Shown here: positions 44,185 through 54,908 of the stretch, one piece after another
Position numbering within the stretch: position 1 is the stretch's first letter
Layout: each line of letters opens with the position of its first letter
From: Isoetes taiwanensis
Taxonomy: Eukaryota > Streptophyta > Lycopodiopsida > Isoetales > Isoetaceae
Assembly: GCA_021234155.1 (NCBI GenBank)
Contig: JAJEKV010000020.1
Location: 21,250,018 to 21,314,017 of the forward strand
DNA: 64,000 nt
Reading direction: 5' to 3'
Notes under the pieces: generated by a model
The model's database searches: none
What the model was told of the DNA's origin: nothing
Seen by the model: the letters and a program-made list of their open reading frames with translations, nothing else
Program-made: the position numbers and the translations under genes

Positions 44185-44332
44185 TAGAGTTTCCTAAACT
44201 CTCCCTACGGGCAGTAATCCGCTTATTGCGTTTTTGTATTGGGTCCCATAGACTGATTGGTCTCCGTGGACGATAAAAGTACCTTCCTTCCTTCCTTCCT
44301 TCCTTCCTTCCTTCCTTCCTTCCTTCCTTCCT
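44185..44332 (+). mobile_element. SINE-like retroposon end with (CTTC)n tail
   Basis: From about 44185, CTCCCTACGGGCAGTAATCC and GCGTTTTTGTATT lead into GGGTCCCATAGACTGATTGG and TCTCCGTGGACGATAAAAGT, then about 12 CTTC units (44282-44332). The last 40 bases before the tail are near identical to the LINE 3' end at 5377-5416. A short element sharing its 3' end with a LINE but carrying no LINE coding region is the usual layout of a SINE mobilised by that LINE. The 5' end was not identified. Confidence 0.6.
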
Positions 44333-45954
44333 ATATAAATAAAAGGGTTCTATTATATTGTAAGACATATGCCATGTCTTTTGTACAAAAATGGCATTGA
44401 ATCAGTTTGGCATTTTTAGACTTCTAATGATTTGAGAAAACAACTATACATGTCATACTTCACAAACAACTATACATGTCTTACTTCACATTGACAAAGG
44501 TTGCTAACCATGTCAAACTCTTTAAATTGAGAAAGGAATGCACCCTGATCGACATACCACTATGGCTTCATGTATAGTTTTAAATAAGCATCCAAAGGCA
44601 CTGAATATAGTAGCTTCTAACAGGTACCAGGATCCGAATTCTCAAGATTCCATGACCTATCTGTTATGTAACTTTTCAAGATTTTGGTCAGAGCACAGAG
44701 TGCAATGACTTTGCTTATGCGGCTTAAATATCATAATGGGAAAAGAAATTTACGACCGTTTAGAAGCACGAAAAATCTAAATACGAGTACATTCATGATC
44801 AATGAGAATATCCAACTTTGCTCTTTAAGTTAACAAAGCAGAAGGCATACCAATAGACAAACTTTTCTGCTTCAAGGGTAATGTTAGAGACAAATCCGGA
44901 GGCATCTAACGACTGAACATGGCAACTTCTCCAAGTGTTTGAGGATAAAGCATGGCATTAGCCAACAACAATGCTCCAATATGTAAAATAGAGATATAGA
45001 ATCATTAAACACAAAAGGCAATGTGGATGCAATAAAAAAGAACATACCTCTTTGATTAAAGCTATAAAGGAAAATCTTTGCATCCCTAATTCTACTTCAT
45101 TCAATCATATCATGAATAGATCTAACGGCCTTCATTACATCAGCTTCTATATTAGGAAGCTTCTACCAAAGATTTAAAATTCAATAACTATATTCAGCAA
45201 TTATGGTGAAAAAAAGAAAAAAGGAAGTTATTTGAAACAGCATATATGGTGTAAAAGGTAATAAATATTCTGTCTTATCCATTAGAGGAAAAAATAAAAA
45301 GAATTGCAAACTCTATCATTCAAAGTGACCCGCTGAACAGGAAGATTGGAACTTTCTAGCAAAAATGGTTTCCAGAAGATTTGAAGAGGGTGTGAAAGAT
45401 GAGCCTTTGCAGGGCCTCTATCACCCATCCATGAAGCCAAATCAGGACAAACTTGTTCATAGCAAGAGCAACCTCCATTTTAAATTTTTGAAGGGGGCCA
45501 GTAATAAAAGCGTTTTTTATTAGGGCGTAGATAGGGTTTATGCAGAGCAATCGATGCTACTACTTTATTTAGCACAACAAAAGCAATGTGGTATTAGAGC
45601 AACAGACGAGAGCAAAAACAACAACATGGATGAAGAGAATTGAGCTTAAGAAAAACAAGGGGGCAAAAACAGTCCCTTCTTCCAAAGTTCTACTGCGTAG
45701 CTATTTCTCAAGGTCCTTCATGCATGCCTATGCCAAGAAGATGCCAACGGAGAAGCATGACGTCTGGTCAGATGGCCCCTGAAGCTGCCTCACGATAATT
45801 AACGACAAACTAGCCACCCACTCATGCCACATAAGGCAGTAGGAATTCTCATTCTGGAGCTGATACATCCACCAACATAAAACGACATATTCTATCAATC
45901 CAACTCCCAAGGGGTGATGACACGAGGGACATGCCTTAAGGTTGAATCCCCAAT
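44333..45954. other. Intergenic, no feature seen
   Basis: No supported gene. Small direct repeats only (ACAACTATACATGTC at about 44442 and 44466). Confidence 0.35.
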
Positions 45955-46145
45955 ACACAAGGGGTTTATGGAGGACAATTCTCAATACGACATGCGCTAT
46001 AGTTCATAGCACAATTCCAAAATTGCACAAACCCTCCATCGCAGGAGTGAGTCATAAATGCACAGGGGTTTTGTGGAGGATAATCCTTGCGGCGACAATT
46101 CCAAAGTTGCACAAATCCTACCTCGCGGGACTGTGTCATAAAAGA
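45955..46145 (+). repeat. About 105-bp imperfect tandem duplication
   Basis: The order CACAAGGGGTTTATGGAGGA, CAATTCCAAAATTGCACAAA, CCTCCATCGCAGGAGTGAGTCATAAA recurs as CACAGGGGTTTTGTGGAGGA, CAATTCCAAAGTTGCACAAA, CCTACCTCGCGGGACTGTGTCATAAA. Confidence 0.7.
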
Positions 46146-46146
46146 T

Positions 46147-46405
46147 AAATATTTGTGGTGGCCTTGGCCATCATAATAATTTCTTTGTAGATTGAAGACA
46201 TTAGTTGTTTGGGTTAGTTGTGGTCGACCACAAATGTAGACTATCTTAGATTTAATATTCTAGTTAATCCTACTTTGTAGGAGTGATAAAGATAAATGTT
46301 CCCTTGGCCATCGTTAATCAATTTTTTTGTAGATTGGACATTAGCTAAGTGAGGTCTACTACATATGTAGACTATCTTAGATTTGATATTCTAGTTAGGT
46401 ATAAC
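46147..46405 (+). repeat. About 130-140-bp imperfect tandem duplication
   Basis: AGATAAAT, then CCTTGGCCATC, TTTTGTAGATTG, GACATTAG, and TGTAGACTATCTTAGATTT-ATATTCTAGTTA occurs twice in order. It directly follows the previous duplication. A CCTTGGCCGCC-type variant reappears near 49410, so this is probably a dispersed repeat. Confidence 0.6.
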
Positions 46406-46782
46406 TGCTATATGAACATTTTCCTTTATGATATAATAGGGTAGAAGAAATTTATAAGAACAAATGGCTTAGGACATTTAAAAGGGCATCTGATTTCAAG
46501 GACGCATAGGCAAGTGTTAAGTACCAAAGGCTGAGCTCATTATTATTATCACTACCTATATAAGGCAGTATGTTTTCTATTCACACGAAATCAGAAACTA
46601 ATATTTTTGGGCTGAGGACAGCCCTGGGACCGACACGTACATTTTTTAAATAATTTTCTTTTTCCCATTTCTGTCTCACACACGGTTGACATGTGTATCT
46701 TTTGATTTTTGCAAAGCAAGCAATCCTTCACAAGCTCTAATCCGGCAATCTCTGGATATGGCAGTTGCGGTGCAACAAGAGG

Positions 46783-46878
46783 ATGGATATGGCGCACAAA
46801 TGGCTGGCTTTTGCATTTGTCTTCATTCCTCTTTTTTTTGGTTTATTGGTTTACAAGGAAAAGAAGAGAACTAAATAG
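46783..46878 (+). CDS. 31-residue single-pass membrane smORF (candidate)
   Basis: ATG at 46783 to TAG at 46876-46878. It reads MDMAHKWLAFAFVFIPLFFG then LLVYKEKKRTK: a short polar start, a hydrophobic run of about 17 residues and a strongly basic end, the layout of a small single-pass or tail-anchored membrane peptide. The length is short enough for chance. I recognise no family, and there is no supporting context apart from a gene-poor flank. Confidence 0.2.
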   Translation: MDMAHKWLAFAFVFIPLFFGLLVYKEKKRTK

Positions 46879-49584
46879 CAGCGGATGGAGCGGCCCTTCT
46901 GGCCTTTAAGGCCGAAATTACAGAGACCCAGAAGGGGCATTCGAAGCTGGGTTTCTGGCACAAATCCTTGCAAATGGATTCTCTTACAAACAGAGTGATT
47001 GGTTAGAGTTATCCCCTTTTGGGCTGAAAGGGTATGTTTTTGCCCCATCTTGGTAAGGTTTTTATTCGCTGAATGCATTTCTCGAAATCAGGCTGTCCTA
47101 TTTAGCTTGAATTGTATCTAGACATAGTAGAGCTGTGAATCCATCTTTCTAGCCCACTTCCAAAATGAAGCTGATGACTTATTCCTTCTCATTTGCAGGC
47201 TTGCTTTTTAGCATCTGTAAATCAATGCTGATGGATCCTGTTTAGAGAACTATGCAGGCCAAGCACATGGTAAGTGGAAGGAACAGCTATGGGATTGCAG
47301 TGGTTAGTCAAATAAACCAGATGATATGAGATACAATTATTGAAGTTGGCAGAAAAAGTTGGATATGGATTTGTTGCTGCCACAGCCTGCCAGTTGGCGG
47401 CTCTTTTTCTACTCGCAGTGTTGCTAGATTTCTATTTATGAGCAAGTTTATTGAGAAACCTGTTCAAATAAGAGAGCATTTGCAATTTGTTAATACTGAG
47501 CCACGTCCCAGTGATGTAGTGCCACTTTTCCCTGCACATGTAATGCCAAGAGGCAGGATCGCTTAGACACTAAAAAGATCATTGGTAGTCGAAGCATAGC
47601 AGTACCTCATAGCTTTCATATGACAGTGAACCTGACCTTACCGGAGTCTAACCATAGCTTGAACCTTGGTATATTTCAGGTTGGTTCTAAAACTTTTTCT
47701 CTGCTAGATAAACTTTAGCATAGTTAGAGATTTGCGTAGTTTGAGTTGCCCCTATTAAGCATTTTTTAGCCTTTTCACAGTCAGCATTGGCAATGGTGGA
47801 AATCCTCATCTGCTACCCAGGGTATGCATTTAGGTCTTTGCAGTCAGCAATGTCATTTCCTTCTTTATTTTGGCCTGGCTAGGGCAGATCCTGTGTAATT
47901 TTCAACCCATAAGTACTTATATTTTGCAGGTTTCTTAATGCAGCTGTCATGTAACATTTCGCATCCTTGTTTTACAGATTTGTCCTGTATCATTTCATCG
48001 CTAAGTGCAATTGCCCATCATAGAAAGGCTTAGACATTGATCTGTCAAGCAAAGCTATGCCCGCCCTTTTACATTTTCCTGCAGAGCGGTATGGATGGCT
48101 ATCTGCAGCATCTACAATGTCTTCGCATGCATTTGAATGGTAATTTTTTTTGCTTCTGTTATCAGACTGGATTGAAACATGATTCATAAAGGAACTCCAT
48201 ACTTGGCAGAGATATGTGGATTATGGAGAACAATGCATAGCCATGGGACCAGAGAAAAATGAACTGGGACATGCCATCCTTAAAATGACAGGCAAGGGAC
48301 AAGGCAAATTGCCTAGTTTTTACTCAAAAAGGTAACGCACAGTCTGTTCATCTAAATAGCATGCCATTGCTAGATGTTCCTGCACCCTTAATTTCTCCTT
48401 TAGGGCAAGCATATCAATCAATGTGTTTTTCAAGCCGGGATAATGTGGGAATGGCGGGCAGTATATTGGATGCTTCTCTTCAGGGGCAACACGAAAATCA
48501 GTGGTTTGATCCTAGGGTCAGTAGCGGATTTAAAAACTGAGCAACTTCCTTGGCAAACAAAATTATTTTGTACAAAACTAGTCATCTTGGCATGCACGGA
48601 ACATGTCCTTGTTACGCTCCCATAATCTTATTAGAGGCAACCTCCTTTTGTTCCTATAATCTATGCCACTTGGAAGCATCCAAGACAAGATGTACATTGA
48701 TGTTTACAATCAATGTGTCACATATCTCAAATGCAACTCCTATTTCTTAATTGGCTATGCAAGTTAGACCATGTTCTAAAGGCAATTCATCTAGATGCAT
48801 GTACAATAACTTTTTTCCTTGGGATAGAGGGAAATATAAGAGATTAATTAAGGAGTTTTGCATAGCATTTTAAAAGTTTTAAAATTCTGTAAGCATTGGT
48901 TCAACAATCGAACTTCAAGTCTTATTTCACCCATTTGCAATTTTTGATAACTTAGGGGTTTGATGCATATAATAGTCCACTTCTACCATTGTAACGCCAT
49001 GGCCTTGCTTCTATGCTTGCAATAGAAAGTTATTGAAAGCATGGGGTTATGACCACAATGCCGATATTTGAGTGAAGCAGCATCCATATTGTGAAATAAT
49101 CAATTATTTTTTCTATAATACAATGCGACCAATTTTATTAGAAAACACACTAAATGAAACTTACTATTATGTTATTTCACCGATTGGAACATTTGGTGTA
49201 ACACTCTTATGGATGCTTGGACAATGTGATGAGCCAATCTGCCTAGAATTTTGCTCATGATGTGCATGTAAATGTTTGACGTGGAGGATATTCACATAGA
49301 GGTGCACTTGAGAAAACCTTGATGAGATAGCACAAGGCATTGTTCCAACATCGCACGCATTTTCTAACCAATAAGTGAGTCAACGAAGAGAAATGTTCGC
49401 GGTAGCCTTGGCCGCCACGATAAATTTTTTGTATATATTATTATGACAAGATAGTTCTAATAAGAAGGATACAAGTACATTTTGAGGAATTTTTGAAGGC
49501 TATGATATTGGTTGTTTTTTTAACACTTGTCAACACCATCCAATTGTAAGGAAACAAAATGGAGGCGTCAATTTATTAATGTTT
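46879..49584. other. Intergenic, no supported gene
   Basis: Scattered short open frames only. One plus-strand piece near 47446-47567 (KPVQIREHLQFVNTEPRPSD) is somewhat protein-like but isolated, and may be a gene remnant. Confidence 0.25.
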
Positions 49585-49829
49585 GCATTTACAAGAACTC
49601 TTGAACAATTATATAACATCATTTGGTTGACTATTAACTCATTTTGGCATTCCTTTATTGACATAAATGGCAAAATACGGTGTATCAAATGTCATCTTAC
49701 CCGTTTCCATTTACAAGAACTCTTGAACAATAATATAACATCATTTGGTTGACTATTAACTCATTTTGGCATTCCTTTATTGACATAAATGGCAAAATAG
49801 GGCGTATCAAATGTCATCTTACCCGTCCT
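49585..49829 (+). repeat. 122-bp tandem duplication
   Basis: ACAAGAACTCTTGAACAA begins at 49591 and again at 49713. The following 100 bases (ATATAACATCATTTGG... to CATCTTACCCGT) are nearly identical, so this is a recent duplication. Confidence 0.85.
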
Positions 49830-50782
49830 TCAGCAGTTGAATATGGAACCCATGTGAAACAAACATGACAAACGTTGAAATAACAATCGCATATTAATTT
49901 AGCACATGCATCTCTATGACACTACATAACTTGGGCAATATTTATTTGCTCGACGAAGTAATGGAAGAAAGTAATTATTTCATTTGCATGTGCTTAATAC
50001 TATGGTTTTGACTAAATGGAGGAAAATTAAACTATGTCAACACGTGCTTTCCCAATACAACACGATTTGTAGTAGGTTGGTCGCATAATTTTGGATCATG
50101 TAAATGCAACACTACTTGAAGTAGGCATCTCGAAATAGATATGATTTCTAATGTAAGTTAAAGTCCTAATACTCTAATCAATAGCATTTTGTGTAGGTTC
50201 ATTACCATTCAACTTGAAACTCGACTTGAATTTGTAGTATTGTATGCTAGAATGGTATTTACATATTTTGATCAAGCAAGGAGGACCATGATCTACGCAA
50301 TTACCACACTTACAAAGAGGATCATTGCAATGGTAGTATTGGCAAATAGAGAACTTTTAAATGTCCGACAATTGTTTTGGTTGAATTTCTATGGGGATGC
50401 CCTACACATTGTTTTGTCACGAAGGTGAATAATTAAATAGGTGGACCATTTACACTTTGTAGCTTATCAGCCAAGACCTCACTTTTGTATACGAAGGTTT
50501 AATGTAGCCTTCCTATAGCCTGCATTCCTACCTATAGCCTAAGTAAAAGACATGGCAACAAAACAGAGAATGTCTAGGACAGTAAGTCAATGAATCATGA
50601 TGAGGTTGGTGGTGAGGGGTCAATTGAGAAATAACATAGGTGAATGAAAACAAGGAGAAGTGAAGCTGGTTGCGTGATGAATTATGGTTGACTCTACGAG
50701 GACGAGGAGATGTGAAAAGTGCACGTGCGAATAACCGAGTGGAAGAAGAGGATTTGAACGAGTGGGATGAATATGAGCCATG
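49830..50782. other. Intergenic, no feature seen
   Basis: One short plus frame (50189-50428) is not supported by motif or context. Confidence 0.3.
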
Positions 50783-50830
50783 GATAGATAGATAGATAGA
50801 AAGATAGATACAGTATTAACGTCCACGGAA
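50783..50830 (-). repeat. Microsatellite-tailed retroposon end (minus strand)
   Basis: Minus strand CCGTGGACGTTAATACTG then a TATC repeat with one TTTC. CCGTGGACG-TAA is the same signature as at 5400-5416 and 44264-44279. A similar but weaker pair (CGTAGAGTTAATC, then TATC units) lies at 50911-50940, also on the minus strand. Confidence 0.55.
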
Positions 50831-50910
50831 AATGGAGCAGGTGCAAGATGGAGGTAAGAAAGCATGTATGGGTGGAGGATTAAAGGAAAGCGAGGAAAAG
50901 AAATAAAGAC

Positions 50911-50940
50911 GATAGATAGATAAATAGATTAACTCTACGA
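50911..50940 (-). repeat. Second TATC tail with diverged signature
   Basis: Minus strand TCGTAGAGTTAATCTATTTA then TATC units. It follows the pattern of the neighbouring tail at 50783-50830 but matches the signature less well. Confidence 0.3.
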
Positions 50941-50993
50941 ATTGATTGCGAAAAGATGAGGCGAAAAAAACGGGGGGAGGAAGAGGAGAGACA

Positions 50994-51182
50994 GGAAAGG
51001 TAACGTAGCGCCAGCGTCATGTTATAGCCACGGGCATATCCGTGGTATATTCGTGTCTTTAACATGTTATAGCCACGCCAAAAAAAATTACACGGCATTT
51101 TTGTGGACAGTGGATTTTTTGCCATTTAAGGCTGGCTATAACATGCCCAGATCCGACATTTACCGCCATGGAAAGGTAACGT
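50994..51182. mobile_element. 163-bp fold-back insertion flanked by 13-bp direct repeats
   Basis: GGAAAGGTAACGT occurs at 50994-51006 and at 51170-51182. Between them the word CATGTTATAGCC occurs at 51018 and 51063, and its exact reverse complement GGCTATAACATG at 51134. An inner CCACGG-GCATA-TCCGTGG hairpin lies at about 51028-51045. The layout is that of a small non-autonomous insertion with a long target duplication. A 13-bp duplication is long for most DNA transposons and suits target-primed insertion better. It lies about 425 bp upstream of the KCS start codon. Confidence 0.6.
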
Positions 51183-51435
51183 GTATGGATGGTTGGCAAA
51201 GGTTCATTTAAGAACGAAGGAGGGGCGTCAACCCTAAAGACAGCACATATGGACCCGTTTGATTATGGCGAAAATGATGCAAGGGACAAGGCCCTGGAGA
51301 CTCATATTAATGCTCTTGAATGCCCCTTCAAGGCCAAAGACCTCAGATTGTAGCACATACAGCCCATTCCCTCTGGTTCTTGTCCTGTGGTCCCGTGCAA
51401 TTTATCTCGGTCGCTCAACTGCCCCCTTTTAGCTT

Positions 51436-51442
51436 GCTATAT
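51436..51442 (+). promoter_or_regulatory. Possible TATA box of KCS gene
   Basis: CTATATC about 165 bp upstream of the KCS ATG, in a C/T-rich context. Weak evidence; no other promoter element is clear. Confidence 0.25.
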
Positions 51443-51606
51443 CTTGCTACCTGCTTCTGCATGCTGCAGCGGCAGCCCAGCAGCGCCTATTTCTTCAGCT
51501 TTTCCTCGTTGCCTTCTCCTAGTGTAGTCTAGTGTTTGGAGTTTGGTTCCATTTTAAGGTTTAGTGTTCAAAACACTCCGTTTTGTTCGCTCTGTTTCTC
51601 GCGGCC

Positions 51607-53187
51607 ATGGCCAAAGGAGGCCAGGGAGTCTCCCGTTCGGACGACCCCTCTGCAAATCTCTCATCCAGAGCTCCTCCCAAAATGAACTCCAATCGCCCAG
51701 TTCGAATCCTGCCCGATTTTCTCCAATCCGTGAAGCTGAAGTACGTCAAACTGGGCTACCATTATCTGGTGACCCATTTGCTCACGCTCCTCCTAATCCC
51801 GATGATGGTAGCGGTGATGCTGGAGGCCGGAAGGATGAGCCCGGCGGACATAAAGCAGATATGGATCCATCTGGAGTTCAATCTGGTGTCGATGCTGGGC
51901 TGTTCGACGCTGCTAGTGTTCGGGGTGACAGTGTACATGATGTCGAGGCCGAGGCCGGTGTATTTGATGGATTATGCGTGCTACAGGCCACCGGATCACG
52001 TAAGGGTACCGTTTTCGACGTTCATGGAGCATTCCAAATTGTCGGGCAGTTTTGATGAGAAGAGTTTGGAGTTTCAGAGGCGCATTTTGGAGAGGTCTGG
52101 ATTGGGCGAACAGACCTCTCTGCCTCCGGCTATGCATTACCTGCCTCCTCGGCCCTCCATGGCCGCTGCAAGGGCCGAGGCCGAGACCGTCATGTTCGGG
52201 TGCCTCGACGAGCTCTTCTCCACCACCGGAGTTAAGCCTAAGGATATCGGCATCCTCATCGTCAATTGCTCCCTCTTCAACCCCACCCCCTCCCTCTCCG
52301 CCATGATCATCAACAAATACAAAATGCGTGGTAACATCAGATCCTTTAACCTTGGCGGTATGGGTTGCTCCGCCGGTGTCATCTCCATTGACCTTGCTAA
52401 AGATATGCTTCAGATTCATGGTAATACCTATGCTATTGTTGTTAGCACTGAGAATATTACCCAGAATTGGTACTTTGGTAACCGGAGGTCTATGTTGATC
52501 CCCAATTGTCTGTTCCGAGTTGGGGGCGCTGCTATTCTTCTCACAAATAAACGCAGCTTGAAGCGGAAATGCAAATACCAGCTTGTTCATTCTGTTAGAA
52601 CCAACAAGGCTGCAGATGATAAGTCCTTTAGGTGCGTTTATCAGGAACAGGATGAAACCGGCCAAATGGGTGTTTCTCTGTCCAAGGATTTAATGGCCAT
52701 AGCGGGAGATGCACTGAAGACCAACATCACAACTCTGGGACCTCTGGTTCTGCCCCTGTCTGAGCAGCTCATTTTCCTGTGGTTTCTAATTGGGAAAAAA
52801 ATCTTCAACATGAAAGTAAAGGCATATATTCCAGATTTCAAATTAGCGTTCGAGCATTTCTGCATACATGCGGGAGGCAGGGCAGTGATAGACGAGCTGG
52901 AGAACAATCTACAGCTAACGAGGGAGCACTGCGAGGCCTCAAGGATGACACTGTACAGGTTCGGAAACGTGTCGTCGTCATCGATTTGGTATGAACTAGC
53001 TTACATCGAAGCAAAAGGCAGCATGAAAAGGGGCCAGAGAGTGTGGCAGATCGCGTTCGGCAGCGGGTTCAAGTGCAACAGCGCAGTCTGGCGGGCTCTG
53101 AAAACCATCAAGCCCCCTTCCAAAGGTCCCTGGGCCGATTGCATCCATAAATTCCCCGTGGAAATTCCTGAAGTCTATAACTTCTAA
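51607..53187 (+). CDS. KCS: 3-ketoacyl-CoA synthase (very-long-chain fatty-acid elongase condensing enzyme)
   Basis: Intronless, 526 residues, within the plant KCS range of about 450-550. KCS condenses long-chain acyl-CoA with malonyl-CoA in the ER membrane, the first step of elongation towards cuticular waxes, sphingolipids and suberin. Two N-terminal membrane segments are visible (about 51-73 and 93-111). The FAE1/CUT1/RppA domain follows. The catalytic triad is complete: Cys254 in NLGGMGCSAG, His421 in FCIHAGGRAV, Asn454 in RFGNVSSSS. Other family signatures are TENITQNWYFGN, MLIPNCLFRVGGAA, and the C-terminal GSGFKCNSAVW. The start is the ATG at 51607 (GCGGCCATGGCC, a strong context); the open frame runs 24 bases further upstream without an ATG. 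The N-terminal 40 residues are rich in Ser, Pro and Arg. It appears functional. The subfamily is not resolved. Confidence 0.95.
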   Translation: MAKGGQGVSRSDDPSANLSSRAPPKMNSNRPVRILPDFLQSVKLKYVKLGYHYLVTHLLTLLLIPMMVAVMLEAGRMSPADIKQIWIHLEFNLVSMLGCSTLLVFGVTVYMMSRPRPVYLMDYACYRPPDHVRVPFSTFMEHSKLSGSFDEKSLEFQRRILERSGLGEQTSLPPAMHYLPPRPSMAAARAEAETVMFGCLDELFSTTGVKPKDIGILIVNCSLFNPTPSLSAMIINKYKMRGNIRSFNLGGMGCSAGVISIDLAKDMLQIHGNTYAIVVSTENITQNWYFGNRRSMLIPNCLFRVGGAAILLTNKRSLKRKCKYQLVHSVRTNKAADDKSFRCVYQEQDETGQMGVSLSKDLMAIAGDALKTNITTLGPLVLPLSEQLIFLWFLIGKKIFNMKVKAYIPDFKLAFEHFCIHAGGRAVIDELENNLQLTREHCEASRMTLYRFGNVSSSSIWYELAYIEAKGSMKRGQRVWQIAFGSGFKCNSAVWRALKTIKPPSKGPWADCIHKFPVEIPEVYNF

Positions 53188-54908
53188 GTCCCCCCCTTGG
53201 GGTCCTCGTGTATTTTTCAATTCCTTTTCTTTTATTTCCTAGCTTCCAAAGTGTCATTAATACCTTTGGTAGCCTGGTTGTCCATGCTCCACATCTACTC
53301 CCCTTGTTCTTTTCTACTCTTTAGCTTTCTCCCTTGTTTTTGTCAATATCCATCCCCCCCTTATTATTGTTTGCCCCCATCTGATGGGAAACTTAATCTA
53401 TAAGGTCTTCACCAAACTCTAAAGTGTAATTAATTCCTTTGGTTGCTGGCCAATCTGTCCGTCCTACTGGCACTCCTATTCCTTTTTTCTTATTGTGTTC
53501 AAGTTTTCTCTTTGGACCTTTAGGGGATTGTATATGTTCCTATGGAATGCTGCCATGTAGAATGACATAAAAAAATACTATATATCTATCAGTCTTTTCT
53601 CTGCCTATCTTCTATAGTTTATGCCTCATACACAAAACATGATTTTTAAGGTTGGAACTCCATATACACTTTGTACTTGCTTTTTGAGGTTGGAACTCCA
53701 AATACACTTTGTACTCTAATGTGATTTTCAGTACGTGGTCTGATGTTATAAGACTTATGTTAACTGACTATCTAAAGAGTCAACGCAAGATTTGTTTAAA
53801 AGGATTAACTGCATTCTTACAACCCCTTTCCCCATTAATGATTTATAATGATTAGTGTGCACGTAATTTATATTGCCTATAAATGTGTTTGTGATTGGAT
53901 TGCGTATTGTTCCTTGAAAATTGCTTGTGGTTTTCTCTAATCATGATGATATATAGATTGCAATATATAGTTTGATGCCACATGGCCATTTACAATCAAT
54001 AGCAAAACCTTTACACAGGCCGTTTGATATCGAGGAGAATGCCACATGGCTTTTGGAAATATCTACAATCAATAGCAAAACCTTTGTAAAAGGTTGTTTG
54101 ATGTAAAAGGAGAAATGGTACTTTGTTTCATATGTGACGAAACAATGTAGATAGCCAAATGACTTCAAGCTAAATTTAGATCAATAACTGCTACTTACAA
54201 ATGGCACTTCAGTTGCATATAATCAAATCCACATAGCACACAAAACTTTGAAATGAACTACTTATTTAAAGAAAATGCAGATAACATGAGGTCTATACAC
54301 ATCATATTATAAAAAATTGAATATGCCTGAGACCCTTCCAGTATAGCCACGAAAAAGAATGAAATGACAATCACTATACTACTATAAGCTTGCTCATTTT
54401 GTGGATCGAAGAGACATTATAATGCTAGAGCTATCTAACCAAACCATCATTCATTTAAATAGAGATTGTCTCAATTCTAAGCATGATTTTATTAATTGGA
54501 GAGAATAATACAATTTTGAGAATTTTGAGCTAAGCCAAGGAGCTCAAGCTCAAGAATTTTTACCATCGTCGGTAGCTTCTCTGGCCAATAATTCTTGCAA
54601 CTGGATCCATGCACTGGTAGAGATAATCATTAGCAATAGTTTGTTCTCAACTGACCAATCACAGTCTATGGTTTTTTAGATGCTGATAATGTGGTTTGGC
54701 ATTAGGATTTGGTCTCCATTTTTTTACTAATCTCAATATTGTTAAGACATAAGTGATACCATTCCTAGCAACATGCTTCCACCAAGAGACAAGTACCACT
54801 TTAGAGTGAGGGAGAGTTGGATCCTGTCTAGGGTCCTGTTCAACGTAGGCTACCCATGTAGAACACACGTCGTGTCGTCTGACATGTAAGAACATACATT
54901 TCTTAACG
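53188..54908. other. 3' flank of KCS, no gene seen
   Basis: The first 300 bp are C/T-rich 3' flank. Two small direct duplications occur: GTTGGAACTCCA-ATACACTTTGTAC at 53653 and 53689, and ATACAATCAATAGCAAAACC-type words at about 53990 and 54064. No ORF is supported. Confidence 0.4.

Noticed and set aside
47446-47567. Protein-like piece KPVQIREHLQFVNTEPRPSD
   Set aside because: Isolated, with no recognisable family and no neighbouring exon that joins in phase, so it is mentioned only in the intergenic note.
51583-51606. Upstream extension of KCS (starting at TTG 51583)
   Set aside because: No ATG in the extension, and the ATG at 51607 has a strong plant start context and gives the usual N-terminal length.
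51913-52665. 250-codon minus-strand frame under the KCS gene
   Set aside because: Mirror frame of a GC-rich coding region; all family motifs lie on the plus strand.
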